A DNA stretch of 64,000 nt from an uncultured Pedobacter sp. (GTDB lineage Bacteria; Bacteroidota; Bacteroidia; Sphingobacteriales; Sphingobacteriaceae): positions 1 to 64,000 of the forward strand of contig NZ_CAMLIG010000010.1 in assembly GCF_946480185.1 (NCBI RefSeq). The letters run 5' to 3'. Numbering within the stretch: the first letter of the stretch is position 1; the number at the start of each line of letters is the position of its first letter. The notes beneath the pieces were generated by a model. That model was not told the origin of the DNA. It was given only the letters and a program-made list of their open reading frames with translations, and did no database searches. Below, one piece after another: positions 1-8,463 of the stretch. The position numbers and the translations under genes are program-made.

Positions 1-80
1 CATGCCCTTTGCTCTCTTTTTTACACTATTTCTTATCCCGAACTCACGTTAAAATTAATATTAAACCACAAAAAGCAAAC

Positions 81-977
81 ATGCAAATATTTACTAAATC
101 AGCAATTTTAAGTACCTGCCTTATGTTGGGCATTGGTGTTAATGCCTTTTCACAAAGTCCTTTAAGCGGATTTATGCAAGGAAAAAAAGGCGGCGGTATT
201 ACTTTTTCTACCACACACGAACATTATAATAGCGCATATTTATTTCCAACTCCCATAGATGCAATTCCCGTTTTTAACGAGGTTTCTGTTAATAGTTTTA
301 ATATCTACGGGGTTTATGGTGTATCGGATAAATTGGATGTTATTGTAAATGTTCCGTTTGTAGAAACTGAAGGACATGCAGACCAAGCTGTTTTGGATGG
401 TTTGGGTTATACCAATACAGAATCTGGAGCGCAGGATCTTAGTGCATTTGCAAAATATCAGTTTGCAAAAAAGGGAAATATTGCTTTTCAAGCCGGCGCA
501 GGTATTACCACACCATTAAGTAATTATAGCGTTGCCCGAAGCTTGCAGTCCATTATTTCTATTGGTAACCAAGCTACTACTTATAACGGATTTTTATTGG
601 CACATTTTAAAGACGAAAGAGGCTTTTTTGTTACCGGACAAGTAGGTTATAGTTTCAGAACCACTGAGGTACCAAACGCGGTCTTAAGTCAACTAACAAT
701 AGGTTTAGCAACATCGAGATTTTATATTTCCGGACAGGTAGGCAACCAAACTTCTACCAGCGGAGTTGATATTTTAAGACCTGGCTTTACCAACTTTTTT
801 CCGGCAACAAAAGTTAATTACACGAAATTTGGAGGAACTGTTTATGCTCCAATTGACGGAAATTTAGGCATAAGCTTTGGCGGAGGTGCTGTTGTTGACG
901 GCAGAAACGTTGGTAAAACTTATTATGGTTCTGCAGGCCTAACTTACAACTTTATATACAAGGCCTTAGCAAACTAG
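81..977 (+). CDS. outer-membrane beta-barrel protein, function unknown
   Basis: 298 residues from the ATG at 81. An in-frame start at 9 exists, but the residues between do not look like a signal peptide, whereas the 81 start gives a clean one ending in NAFSQ (about 24 residues). The rest is rich in Gly, aromatic residues and alternating polar/hydrophobic stretches, as expected of an outer-membrane barrel; examples are the segments around TFSTTHEHYNSAYLF, GFFVTGQVGYSF and LGISFGGGAV. It ends in a hydrophobic C-terminal strand. It may be a passive channel or a structural barrel; no named family is recognised with certainty. It is monocistronic, followed 15 bases later by a strong hairpin terminator. 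Confidence 0.7.
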   Translation: MQIFTKSAILSTCLMLGIGVNAFSQSPLSGFMQGKKGGGITFSTTHEHYNSAYLFPTPIDAIPVFNEVSVNSFNIYGVYGVSDKLDVIVNVPFVETEGHADQAVLDGLGYTNTESGAQDLSAFAKYQFAKKGNIAFQAGAGITTPLSNYSVARSLQSIISIGNQATTYNGFLLAHFKDERGFFVTGQVGYSFRTTEVPNAVLSQLTIGLATSRFYISGQVGNQTSTSGVDILRPGFTNFFPATKVNYTKFGGTVYAPIDGNLGISFGGGAVVDGRNVGKTYYGSAGLTYNFIYKALAN

Positions 978-991
978 AATTTTATTTCTGA

Positions 992-1024
992 AGCCATCTG
1001 CAGTTTTACCACAGATGGCTTTTT
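992..1024. terminator. bidirectional intrinsic terminator
   Basis: A perfect 9-bp stem (AGCCATCTG at 992-1000 and CAGATGGCT at 1012-1020) with an 11-base loop is followed by TTTTATTT on the plus strand. It lies between the barrel gene ending at 977 and the convergent gene ending at 1027, so it can serve both. Confidence 0.75.
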
Positions 1025-1026
1025 AT

Positions 1027-1413
1027 TTAAAGCTGTTTTTGTAGTTGATAGCTTCTGTAGATCCGTAACATTTCGGCAAAAATGATAACTGGCATCAAAA
1101 TGTTTTCGAGATGCGGTGAACTGATGAAATAACTTAAAAAAGAAATAAAACCAAATGAGAATGCCAAGAAAATAAACCGTGGGACGATTTGGATATAGTA
1201 AATAATAATTCCTGCCTTTTTTGGGATAGCTAAAAATGTGGCACTTGCCAACATACTTATCCACACCAACACAAATAAAAATCTTGAAAAAACTTCGTTA
1301 ATTGTAAAAGAATCGCTTGTAAAAAGCGATTGTAATTGTAAACTTCCTTGGTCAAACATGAAGAAAAAAGACAATAAATCTAAAAAAGCAAAAAAACGAA
1401 GCGTCCATTTCAT
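1027..1413 (-). CDS. small integral membrane protein
   Basis: 128 residues with an ATG start at 1413. Four hydrophobic segments are visible (around residues 5-20, 43-62, 68-95 and 103-120), with basic residues at both ends, so this is a four-helix inner-membrane protein. No catalytic motif is seen and the family is not recognised. It starts 14 bases after the TonB-domain gene that ends at 1428, so the two are probably co-transcribed. Confidence 0.6.
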   Translation of the reverse strand: MKWTLRFFAFLDLLSFFFMFDQGSLQLQSLFTSDSFTINEVFSRFLFVLVWISMLASATFLAIPKKAGIIIYYIQIVPRFIFLAFSFGFISFLSYFISSPHLENILMPVIIFAEMLRIYRSYQLQKQL

Positions 1414-1427
1414 GCCGCTAATATAGT

Positions 1428-2096
1428 TTATTTACAGTTTTGCGCAATCAAATCATCGGCATCGCTAAAACCAATATTTTTGATGAAATTTAGTGTTTTG
1501 CAAGCCTCTTCTTTATCTCCTTGGGCTAACATTTTGTTTGCTTCTGCAAGCTGTTCGGCTACGAATTCTTCATCAAACCCCAAATCGGTTTTAAGCCGGA
1601 TAATCTCCTTTTCATTTTTGGTGTTTACCTTTCCGGAAAGTTTATTCTGATAATAACTAGTTACCACGTCCTCCAAAGTTTGTCTGGTTTGATACAAAAC
1701 TATCGCTTTTTCAATCTGTTGTCTTGGTAGCTTTTCGCAATTATAATTTTGAAGAGAAAACTTTACCGGGATAATGATTTCCGAGTTTTCATTATGATTG
1801 CTCGGCAATTCCCATTTGTGGTTGGTGAGTTTAATAAGCCGGATGGCTTCATCATCCAAATCTATACCCAAGCCTCTTTTTACTTTAACATCGAATACTT
1901 CGCCGTTTTTACTGAGTTGAAAAGACACTTTTATGGTTCCCTGAATACAATTTTGCTTGGCGTACCTTGGATAAACAGTGTTTTCTTCTACAAACTGGTT
2001 TAAGGTTTTACTTCCGTCCTTAAAAACAGGTTGATCTCCGTTTGAAAACAAAGACAATATACTGATGAAGAAGATTTTTATAAACGATAAAACCAT
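1428..2096 (-). CDS. secreted protein with TonB C-terminal-like domain
   Basis: 222 residues. It has a hydrophobic N-terminal segment (about 1-20), then a TonB-CTD-like domain (about 25-115): YPRYAKQNCIQGTIKVSFQL, a DVKVKRGLGIDLDDEAIRL stretch and a pro-lys-val-phe strand, the usual YP-A-GxxGxV pattern of Bacteroidota energy-transducer-like proteins. The C-terminal half (about 125-222) is helical and charged and ends with Cys-Lys. The usual cytoplasmic/TM plus long proline region of a true TonB is absent, so this is probably a periplasmic TonB-CTD-like protein rather than an energy transducer. Four of its Cys lie in the mature part. Confidence 0.65.
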   Translation of the reverse strand: MVLSFIKIFFISILSLFSNGDQPVFKDGSKTLNQFVEENTVYPRYAKQNCIQGTIKVSFQLSKNGEVFDVKVKRGLGIDLDDEAIRLIKLTNHKWELPSNHNENSEIIIPVKFSLQNYNCEKLPRQQIEKAIVLYQTRQTLEDVVTSYYQNKLSGKVNTKNEKEIIRLKTDLGFDEEFVAEQLAEANKMLAQGDKEEACKTLNFIKNIGFSDADDLIAQNCK

Positions 2097-2174
2097 AACT
2101 TATAAACGGTTAATTTTATGGTTTATTGGTTTATTGTCCAGATGATTTTAGTTTCAGCTTTGACATAACCGCAA

Positions 2175-5075
2175 TTAAGAGGAAGTAATTTCCATCAAAT
2201 AATCAAACAGGTTGGTGTCTGAGGAAACCTCCAATTTTTTCCGGAGCCGATACCTGCTCACCTCAACAGCTTTATTGCTCACGCTCATTAACTGCGCTAT
2301 TTCTTTAGAGCTTAGGTTCATTTTTAGGTAAGCGCAAAGCTTTAAATCATTAGCGCTCAGTGCAGGGATTTTTTCTTTTAGCTTACTTAAAAAGTTGGAG
2401 TGTACGTGATCGAAATGAATCGCAAAACTGTCCCAATCGGCATCAGCCCGTTCAGAATCATTAATTAAGCTTAAAATTTTCTTAAACTCTTCTGGACTTT
2501 CGTCAAGGTTTTCCGTTTTTACAATCGGGATTAATTCTTCTTTTATTCTGGCTATGAGTTTTCCTCTTTGCATTAAGTGCATAGTTGTAGTGGCTAATTC
2601 CTTGCTTTTAAAATTTACTTCGTTCTCTAACTTTTCGTTCTGCAGTTTTACAATTTCCTTTTCGTTGTGCTCTATTTCAAGCTGGTAAGTTTTTTTAAGG
2701 TATTCCTGTTCTTTAAGATACTTTCTTTTTTGCCGTTGAATTAATAGGTAAAGTATAAAACAGCCTAATGCTAAACACAATAAGTAAAACCACCAAGTTT
2801 GGTACCAAGGCGGAAGAATCGTAAAAGAAAATAAGGTTTCCTTAGACTCGTTCCCTAAATTGTTTCTTGCCTTAACTTGAAAAGTATAGGTGCCAGCCGG
2901 TAGATTAGTGTAATCTTTTTCACTTTTATTACTCCAATCCGACCAAGTTTTATCAAAATTTTTCAGTTGGTAACTGAACTCTATACTGTTTAATTGTTGG
3001 TAAAGTGTTGATGAATATTCGAAATGGAGCGAGTTATTTCCGTAGTGGAGTATCGGTGCAAACTTTTTTTCCTGTTTATTTACAATAGTAGCGCCATTTA
3101 AAAAATACCCGCCAAAAATAATACTATCTTTTATACCTATAGTTTTAATCTGTGTTAAAACCACATTTAAAGGCTTAATGCTTTTTAGATATTTTAAATA
3201 ATTGATGTGTATTAAACCAGTATTTGACCCTATGAAAATATTTTCTTTATTATATGGATAAATGTTTTCAAAACCGGGCACTGCTTTAGAATTAAGTTCT
3301 GGGAAATAAACAACGGTAAAATTCTTAACTCCGTTTGCTCTATGAAAATCAACCACTCCTATTTTTTTATTGGTTACAAACCAGATGTTTCCAGCTTCAT
3401 CCTCGTTCAAATACTGGTAAACGTTTGTCCCTAAAATTGGGGTTAACATTTTAGAGGGAGAAAATTTATGGCTTGCCTCATCAAATTCATAAATCCCTTT
3501 TTCTGTTGCTACCACAATTCTGTTTTTGATTCTGGCAACATAGTTATTAAGCGAAGATGGCAATCCATTGCTGTTGGTGTAGAGCCAGGTTTTTTCGATT
3601 TTACTTTTATCGGGCGAAAGTCTAAATCTGTAAACGCCACGGTAAGGATGTGATGCCCAAACGGTATTGGTATTATGATCATACAGAATAAACCTCATCG
3701 ATTCGCCAAAACGTTTTATATCGCCTTTATCGATAAACCGATTATTCTCAAAGCTGATATGATGCAACCCATTATAAGTTCCGGCAACAATTTCTTTAGC
3801 TGGAAAATAAGGAGAAAGTGCTTCAAACATCCAGGTTCCGGGATAACGAAAAAGCTGTGTTGCCGTATGGTCATTAACAACAAAACTCCCTTCTTCATGG
3901 GCAACCAATAGCTTTTTGTTGATAATGTTTAAATTCCAGATCTGCCCTTGGGTATTGTCTATTTCAACAAAAGGCTGGTGTGAGTAGCTGATATCATTAA
4001 ATCTGGTTTCTATTTTTGCAGCATATAATCCATTTGAAGTGCCTACATATAAGTTCCCATCAAGTATTTTAGTAGCATAACTGCTAGTTTGTTTAGCTAT
4101 ATCTGGATAAATGTATTTTATAGCATTGTTAAAAGCAACAAAGTCAATTCCATCATCTAAACCAAGCCATAAATTTTGGTTTTTATCAAGAAAAACACTT
4201 CTTATATTATTTTTTTGAAGTCCTTCTTTGTAAGCGAAACTTTGAACTATATTTCCCTGCTTATCTGCAATATAGCAACCTGCAGAATTGGTGGCAAAAG
4301 CAAACAAATCTGCATTTATCTTTATAGCATCATATATTCTGTTTTTAATGAAAAGAGAGCGGGACTTATCTGTTTTTTTTATTAGATTTTCTCCATACAA
4401 TAAATATAGTCCGTTTTTTAATGTGCTTATGAGCAAAGTATCATTATCATAGTTTAACACAGATGTTATCGATGCGCTTTTAAAGTCTGATTTATCAGAA
4501 ACAACATCCCAAATACCGTTTTTATAAAGCAATAATCCTTTTGAAGTATCTTGTGCAAATACCTGTTGGTTAGCCATTCCCAAATACTGCCAAACACCTT
4601 CTGCTTTAAATATTTTAAAAACACCCTCATCAAATTGGAGAATTTTTGACGAAGTTCTAAAAAAAACGCTTTTTTTGCTGATTACAATGTCCCATATATC
4701 TGCAAAAAGTCTATCCTTAGGTGGTAATAAGTCCTTTAAGGAATGATATGTTAACAGACCATCTTTATTAGGAAAAAAATATCCTATTTCGTCTTGTCCG
4801 CCCACGTAAATTTTACCACTATCATCTATTTCTACCGAGCGCACTACCGTTTTGTGTGGGAGTGGATATAGGTTCCAAAATTTACCGTTATAAGACAGTA
4901 AGCCCTCGTTGTTTGCAAAATACATGATCCCATTTCTATCTTGGGCTATTTCCCAGTTCTGGGTTCCTCCCTTATACAGCTGGCTACTGTAGTTATTAAT
5001 TTGCGGAATTCCTATCTGTGCTTTTAGCCCAATAAAAAAAAATAACATTGAAAAAGCAAGGAATATTTTCTTCAT
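2175..5075 (-). CDS. membrane-bound glycan sensor with Y_Y_Y domain and LuxR-type HTH
   Basis: 966 residues. A signal peptide (1-19, ending LKAQ) precedes a long periplasmic region built of repeated beta-propeller (Reg_prop-like) blades such as IWFVTNKKIGVVDF and LWLGLDDGIDFV. A triple-Tyr (Y_Y_Y) domain lies at about 695-752, a TM helix at about 757-777, then a coiled coil rich in Lys/Glu, and a LuxR-type HTH at about 905-960 (LSANDLKLCAYLKMNLSSKE, then a Val-Ser-Asn-Lys-Ala-Val-Glu-Val-Ser-Arg recognition helix). It has no histidine kinase or receiver domain, so it would signal directly to DNA, in the manner proposed for SusR-like one-component sensors. It is divergent from susC across 332 bases and very probably controls that locus (inference). 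Confidence 0.88.
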   Translation of the reverse strand: MKKIFLAFSMLFFFIGLKAQIGIPQINNYSSQLYKGGTQNWEIAQDRNGIMYFANNEGLLSYNGKFWNLYPLPHKTVVRSVEIDDSGKIYVGGQDEIGYFFPNKDGLLTYHSLKDLLPPKDRLFADIWDIVISKKSVFFRTSSKILQFDEGVFKIFKAEGVWQYLGMANQQVFAQDTSKGLLLYKNGIWDVVSDKSDFKSASITSVLNYDNDTLLISTLKNGLYLLYGENLIKKTDKSRSLFIKNRIYDAIKINADLFAFATNSAGCYIADKQGNIVQSFAYKEGLQKNNIRSVFLDKNQNLWLGLDDGIDFVAFNNAIKYIYPDIAKQTSSYATKILDGNLYVGTSNGLYAAKIETRFNDISYSHQPFVEIDNTQGQIWNLNIINKKLLVAHEEGSFVVNDHTATQLFRYPGTWMFEALSPYFPAKEIVAGTYNGLHHISFENNRFIDKGDIKRFGESMRFILYDHNTNTVWASHPYRGVYRFRLSPDKSKIEKTWLYTNSNGLPSSLNNYVARIKNRIVVATEKGIYEFDEASHKFSPSKMLTPILGTNVYQYLNEDEAGNIWFVTNKKIGVVDFHRANGVKNFTVVYFPELNSKAVPGFENIYPYNKENIFIGSNTGLIHINYLKYLKSIKPLNVVLTQIKTIGIKDSIIFGGYFLNGATIVNKQEKKFAPILHYGNNSLHFEYSSTLYQQLNSIEFSYQLKNFDKTWSDWSNKSEKDYTNLPAGTYTFQVKARNNLGNESKETLFSFTILPPWYQTWWFYLLCLALGCFILYLLIQRQKRKYLKEQEYLKKTYQLEIEHNEKEIVKLQNEKLENEVNFKSKELATTTMHLMQRGKLIARIKEELIPIVKTENLDESPEEFKKILSLINDSERADADWDSFAIHFDHVHSNFLSKLKEKIPALSANDLKLCAYLKMNLSSKEIAQLMSVSNKAVEVSRYRLRKKLEVSSDTNLFDYLMEITSS

Positions 5076-5329
5076 TAGTTTTACTATTGCGATTTATAAC
5101 TCTTGGTTGGTAAATTTATGAAAAGTCTATTACTAGACTGTTAATATCTAAGATTGTGATTGAATTAGAAAAAACAGATTTCACAAAAGTGTCTTATTTA
5201 GGTTTAAAACCCATAAAAAATAATTGTGTAGTAAAAATGTAGTACCAATTATAGCGCAAATTTTATGTTTTATCTGATTTGTAGCGTTTATATAGTAGCA
5301 CATTTTCCTCTTTAAATAATGCTTTACTC

Positions 5330-5337
5330 TACTTTTG
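5330..5337 (+). promoter_or_regulatory. candidate -7 box of susC promoter
   Basis: TACTTTTG matches the Bacteroidota TAnnTTTG -7 consensus exactly. Transcription would start near 5343, giving a leader of about 65 bases before the ATG at 5408. No clear TTTG -33 box is seen at the right distance, which would suit a promoter needing an activator. Confidence 0.45.
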
Positions 5338-5357
5338 CTAAAATTCAAATATGTGTA

Positions 5358-5371
5358 AAGCGCTAGCACTT
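5358..5371. promoter_or_regulatory. palindrome in the susC leader, candidate operator
   Basis: AAGCGCTAGCACTT is an inverted repeat with 12 of 14 positions paired symmetrically. It lies about 20 bases downstream of the predicted -7 box and 36 bases before the susC start. It could be a protein-binding site for the divergent regulator or another factor; this is inferred from symmetry and position only. Confidence 0.3.
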
Positions 5372-5407
5372 CCGCTTATTTGAAATAAACCAATTTAATC
5401 AAAAATT

Positions 5408-8400
5408 ATGAAAAGAAATTTTTACACACTATTTCTCCTTATTTACTTTGGACTGGTGGCAACCGCCAGTGCCCAGGGTATTAACGTTACCGGAACGGTA
5501 AATACGAGTAATGGAGAATCGCTTCCGGGCGTAAGCATTAAAATCAAGGGAACCACAATGCAGTCCCAAACCAACATGAATGGTGCTTTTAGCATTAATG
5601 TGCCCAACAAAGGCGATATACTGATATTCTCCTATTTGGGTTTTGTTACTCAGGAAGTAAAAGTTGAAAACTCTTCTCCTTTAAAAATTGTAATGGAGAG
5701 CGATTTAGCTAACCTAAAAGAAATTGTGGTAGTGGGTTATGGTACGCAAAAGCGGAGCGACATTAGCGGTTCGGTAGCGACTGTAAATATGGAAAAAGCA
5801 AAATCAATTCCTACCACCAATATCGCTGAGATGATACGCGGGCAGGCTTCTGGCGTACAGGTCACCTTAGGATCGGCTAGGCCTGGAGGAAGCTCCAATA
5901 TCCTAATCAGGGGGAAAAACTCCATCCGTGGCGGTAATGACCCGTTAATTGTTTTAGATGGTTTCCCGATTGATAACATTAATGATGTAAGCCCCGATGA
6001 TATTGCTTCTATTGAAATCTTAAAGGATGCTTCATCCCAAGCAATTTACGGTTCAAGGGCTTCAAATGGTGTAATTTTAATCACCTCAAAAAAAGGGAAA
6101 TCGGGCAAGTACGTTGTTAATTTCAATACCTATTTAACCTCACAAAAACTAACGAAGAACTTTGATTTGTACAGTGCTGAGGAATTTGCACAACTAAGAA
6201 GGGAAGCTGTGCGTTCAACCAACCCAATTGTTAACGGAGAACAAGCTTATAGCCCTGATTCTGTAAATTTTGGAGGAACCACAAAAGCGCCAGAATATCT
6301 CAATTTTATTGCGGGTAAATATGCAAATTGGGAAGATATCGTGTTACGTACCGGCTTAACCAATAGCAATACGGTTAGTATAAACGGAGGGAACGAAAAC
6401 ACTAAGTTTTATAGCAGTGCTAACTATTACACCCAAAAAGGCTTAGTTCCTGATGCCGATTATAAACGAGCATCTTTTAGAATTAATGTAGATCAAAAAA
6501 TAAGTGAAAAAATAAGTATTAGCAGCAATCTTAATTTAGCTTCTGATAAACAAGGTGTTGAAAGTGCTAATTTGGATTTTATCACGATTTCGCCTTTCAC
6601 TGGACCTTATGATCAAAATGGCGTTTTAGTAAAAAACTTGGCAGGCGCTAACGCAAGTAGTAGCTCTATTAATCCATTATGGAATATTAGAGAGTCGGAT
6701 GCACAGAACAAAACAAATTTTGTGAATCTTAATTTGGTGGGTAAGTACGATATAACAAAAAACTTATCCTATAAAATCAACACCTTATTCAATAGAAAAT
6801 ACGTTGACCAAGGTTCTTATTTATCTAAACTGCATTCCGCAGGTGTAACGCCAAATGGATCGGCAACGGTAAGCGGGATTTTAAAAGAAGAATACCTAGT
6901 AGAAAATATTTTAGACTATAAACTTGAATTAAATAAAGACAACAAACTTGATTTCACTTTTGTACAATCTGTAAACCAAAGAAATAGCTCAAATACTACC
7001 AGTTTAGGCACTGGATTTGGAAATGATGTTTTGGGTTACGATGGAATCTCAAATGCGTTAAATTTTAAAACTACCAGAGACGAGCAACAGTACAGGCTTT
7101 CTTCTTTATTAGGAAGAGCGAGGTATAATCTAAAAGACAAATACCTTTTAACGCTAACAGCTCGTAGAGACGGGGCATCGGTTTTTGCAGAAAATAATAA
7201 ATGGGGCTTTTTCCCTGCGGCATCCGTTGCTTGGCAAATTCACAGAGAGTCATTTTTACAAAACGTAAAAGCTATTGACCAATTAAAGTTGAGAGCGAGT
7301 TATGGTTCTGTAGGAAATCAATCTTTAGATCCATACACTACCTTGGGCGTAGTTGATAATTACTCTTATATCTTTGGCGGAGGATTATATACCGGAAACT
7401 TACCGGGCAACCTTTTGTACAATCCAAACTTAACTTGGGAAACATCAACAACTTTTAACCTAGGTTTAGATTTTGGCTTATTCAACAGCAAAATCACCGG
7501 TAGTGTTGATTATTATAAAACATCTACCACAGATTTATTAACGGATATTTCTTTAGGCGGTAACTCTGGCTTCACTAACACCATTACCAACGGAGGCAAA
7601 TCAGAGAATAGCGGTATTGAAATTGGCTTAACAGGTACAATTTTAAGAAATGACAAATTTACCTGGAGCATTAGCCCAACATTTACCCACAACACTAATA
7701 AGATTATAAAAACCGGTATCGTTGGTGTAGATGGAAGCGCTAAAGATGATTTGGCCCGCAACCGTTTTGTTGGTAAACCGATAGACGTTTTACAGTCCTA
7801 TATTTTCGATGGCATTTTCCAAACTGATGCGGAAGCGTTAGCGTCTGGCCAAGGTACTTTAGGCGGAACGGTAGCACCTTTTCAAAGTGTTTCTACTTTA
7901 ACCGCTGGATCAATTAAACTAAAAGATTTAAATGGTGACGGCGTAATTAATGCCGACGACAAGGCAATTATAGGCACCCAGCCTAGGTGGTTTGGTTCAT
8001 TGTCTTCCAATTTCCAATATAAAAGGTTCGAGTTATTGGCCGATTTGTACGTGGTACAAGATGTAACAAAATACAACCCTTATTTAGGTAGTTTTAACGA
8101 GGGCGGAACATTACAATCTGTACGAAACGGAATTAAAGTTGATTATTGGACACCCGAAAACCACTCAACAACTTTTCCGCGTCCAAATTACAGCTCTGCA
8201 CCGGCAAACATTAGTGTGCTAGGCGTTACTAATGCTTCTTATGTAAGGCTAAGAACACTCTCCTTAGCGTACAATATTCCTAGCTCAATTTTGAATAGGA
8301 TTAAGGTTAACAATCTGAAATTATATGCTACTGCAAACAATTTGTTTACCATAACAGATTATAAATCATATAGTCCGGAGAATAATCCAAACGATTTTCC

Positions 8401-8443
8401 CGACACAAAATCGTTCACTTTTGGTTTAAATATCGGTTTATAA
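5408..8443 (+). CDS. SusC/RagA-family TonB-linked outer-membrane transporter
   Basis: 1011 residues, normal for the family. It has a signal peptide (1-22, ending ASAQG), a CarboxypepD_reg-like domain (about 25-105, VTGTVNTSNGESLPGVSIKI), a TonB-box-like stretch with the SusC hallmark EIVVVGYGTQKRSDISGSV (about 106-124), a plug domain (about 120-225, with VLDGFPIDNI and ILKDASSQAIYGSRASNGVI) and a 22-strand barrel ending in a hydrophobic strand. It imports glycan oligomers across the outer membrane using energy from TonB-ExbBD. The susD partner starts 20 bases downstream, and the glycosidases after it suggest beta-glucan oligosaccharides as cargo (inference). Confidence 0.95.
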   Translation: MKRNFYTLFLLIYFGLVATASAQGINVTGTVNTSNGESLPGVSIKIKGTTMQSQTNMNGAFSINVPNKGDILIFSYLGFVTQEVKVENSSPLKIVMESDLANLKEIVVVGYGTQKRSDISGSVATVNMEKAKSIPTTNIAEMIRGQASGVQVTLGSARPGGSSNILIRGKNSIRGGNDPLIVLDGFPIDNINDVSPDDIASIEILKDASSQAIYGSRASNGVILITSKKGKSGKYVVNFNTYLTSQKLTKNFDLYSAEEFAQLRREAVRSTNPIVNGEQAYSPDSVNFGGTTKAPEYLNFIAGKYANWEDIVLRTGLTNSNTVSINGGNENTKFYSSANYYTQKGLVPDADYKRASFRINVDQKISEKISISSNLNLASDKQGVESANLDFITISPFTGPYDQNGVLVKNLAGANASSSSINPLWNIRESDAQNKTNFVNLNLVGKYDITKNLSYKINTLFNRKYVDQGSYLSKLHSAGVTPNGSATVSGILKEEYLVENILDYKLELNKDNKLDFTFVQSVNQRNSSNTTSLGTGFGNDVLGYDGISNALNFKTTRDEQQYRLSSLLGRARYNLKDKYLLTLTARRDGASVFAENNKWGFFPAASVAWQIHRESFLQNVKAIDQLKLRASYGSVGNQSLDPYTTLGVVDNYSYIFGGGLYTGNLPGNLLYNPNLTWETSTTFNLGLDFGLFNSKITGSVDYYKTSTTDLLTDISLGGNSGFTNTITNGGKSENSGIEIGLTGTILRNDKFTWSISPTFTHNTNKIIKTGIVGVDGSAKDDLARNRFVGKPIDVLQSYIFDGIFQTDAEALASGQGTLGGTVAPFQSVSTLTAGSIKLKDLNGDGVINADDKAIIGTQPRWFGSLSSNFQYKRFELLADLYVVQDVTKYNPYLGSFNEGGTLQSVRNGIKVDYWTPENHSTTFPRPNYSSAPANISVLGVTNASYVRLRTLSLAYNIPSSILNRIKVNNLKLYATANNLFTITDYKSYSPENNPNDFPDTKSFTFGLNIGL

Positions 8444-8463
8444 AAAACATTAAATTCAATAAC

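Larger units (their letters stand above)
5076..5407. other. divergent intergenic region between regulator and susC
   Basis: 332 AT-rich bases that should hold the promoters of both the regulator and susC. A plus-strand -7 box lies at 5330-5337 and a near-perfect palindrome at 5358-5371. A 62-codon minus-strand reading frame (5181-5369) here shows no domain or signal and is taken as chance. Confidence 0.6.

Noticed and set aside
3468..4385. Several plus-strand frames inside the sensor gene
   Set aside because: They are antisense shadows of a long gene with clear domain content.
5181..5369. 62-codon minus-strand reading frame in the regulator-susC gap
   Set aside because: No signal, domain or codon character; lies across the likely susC promoter.
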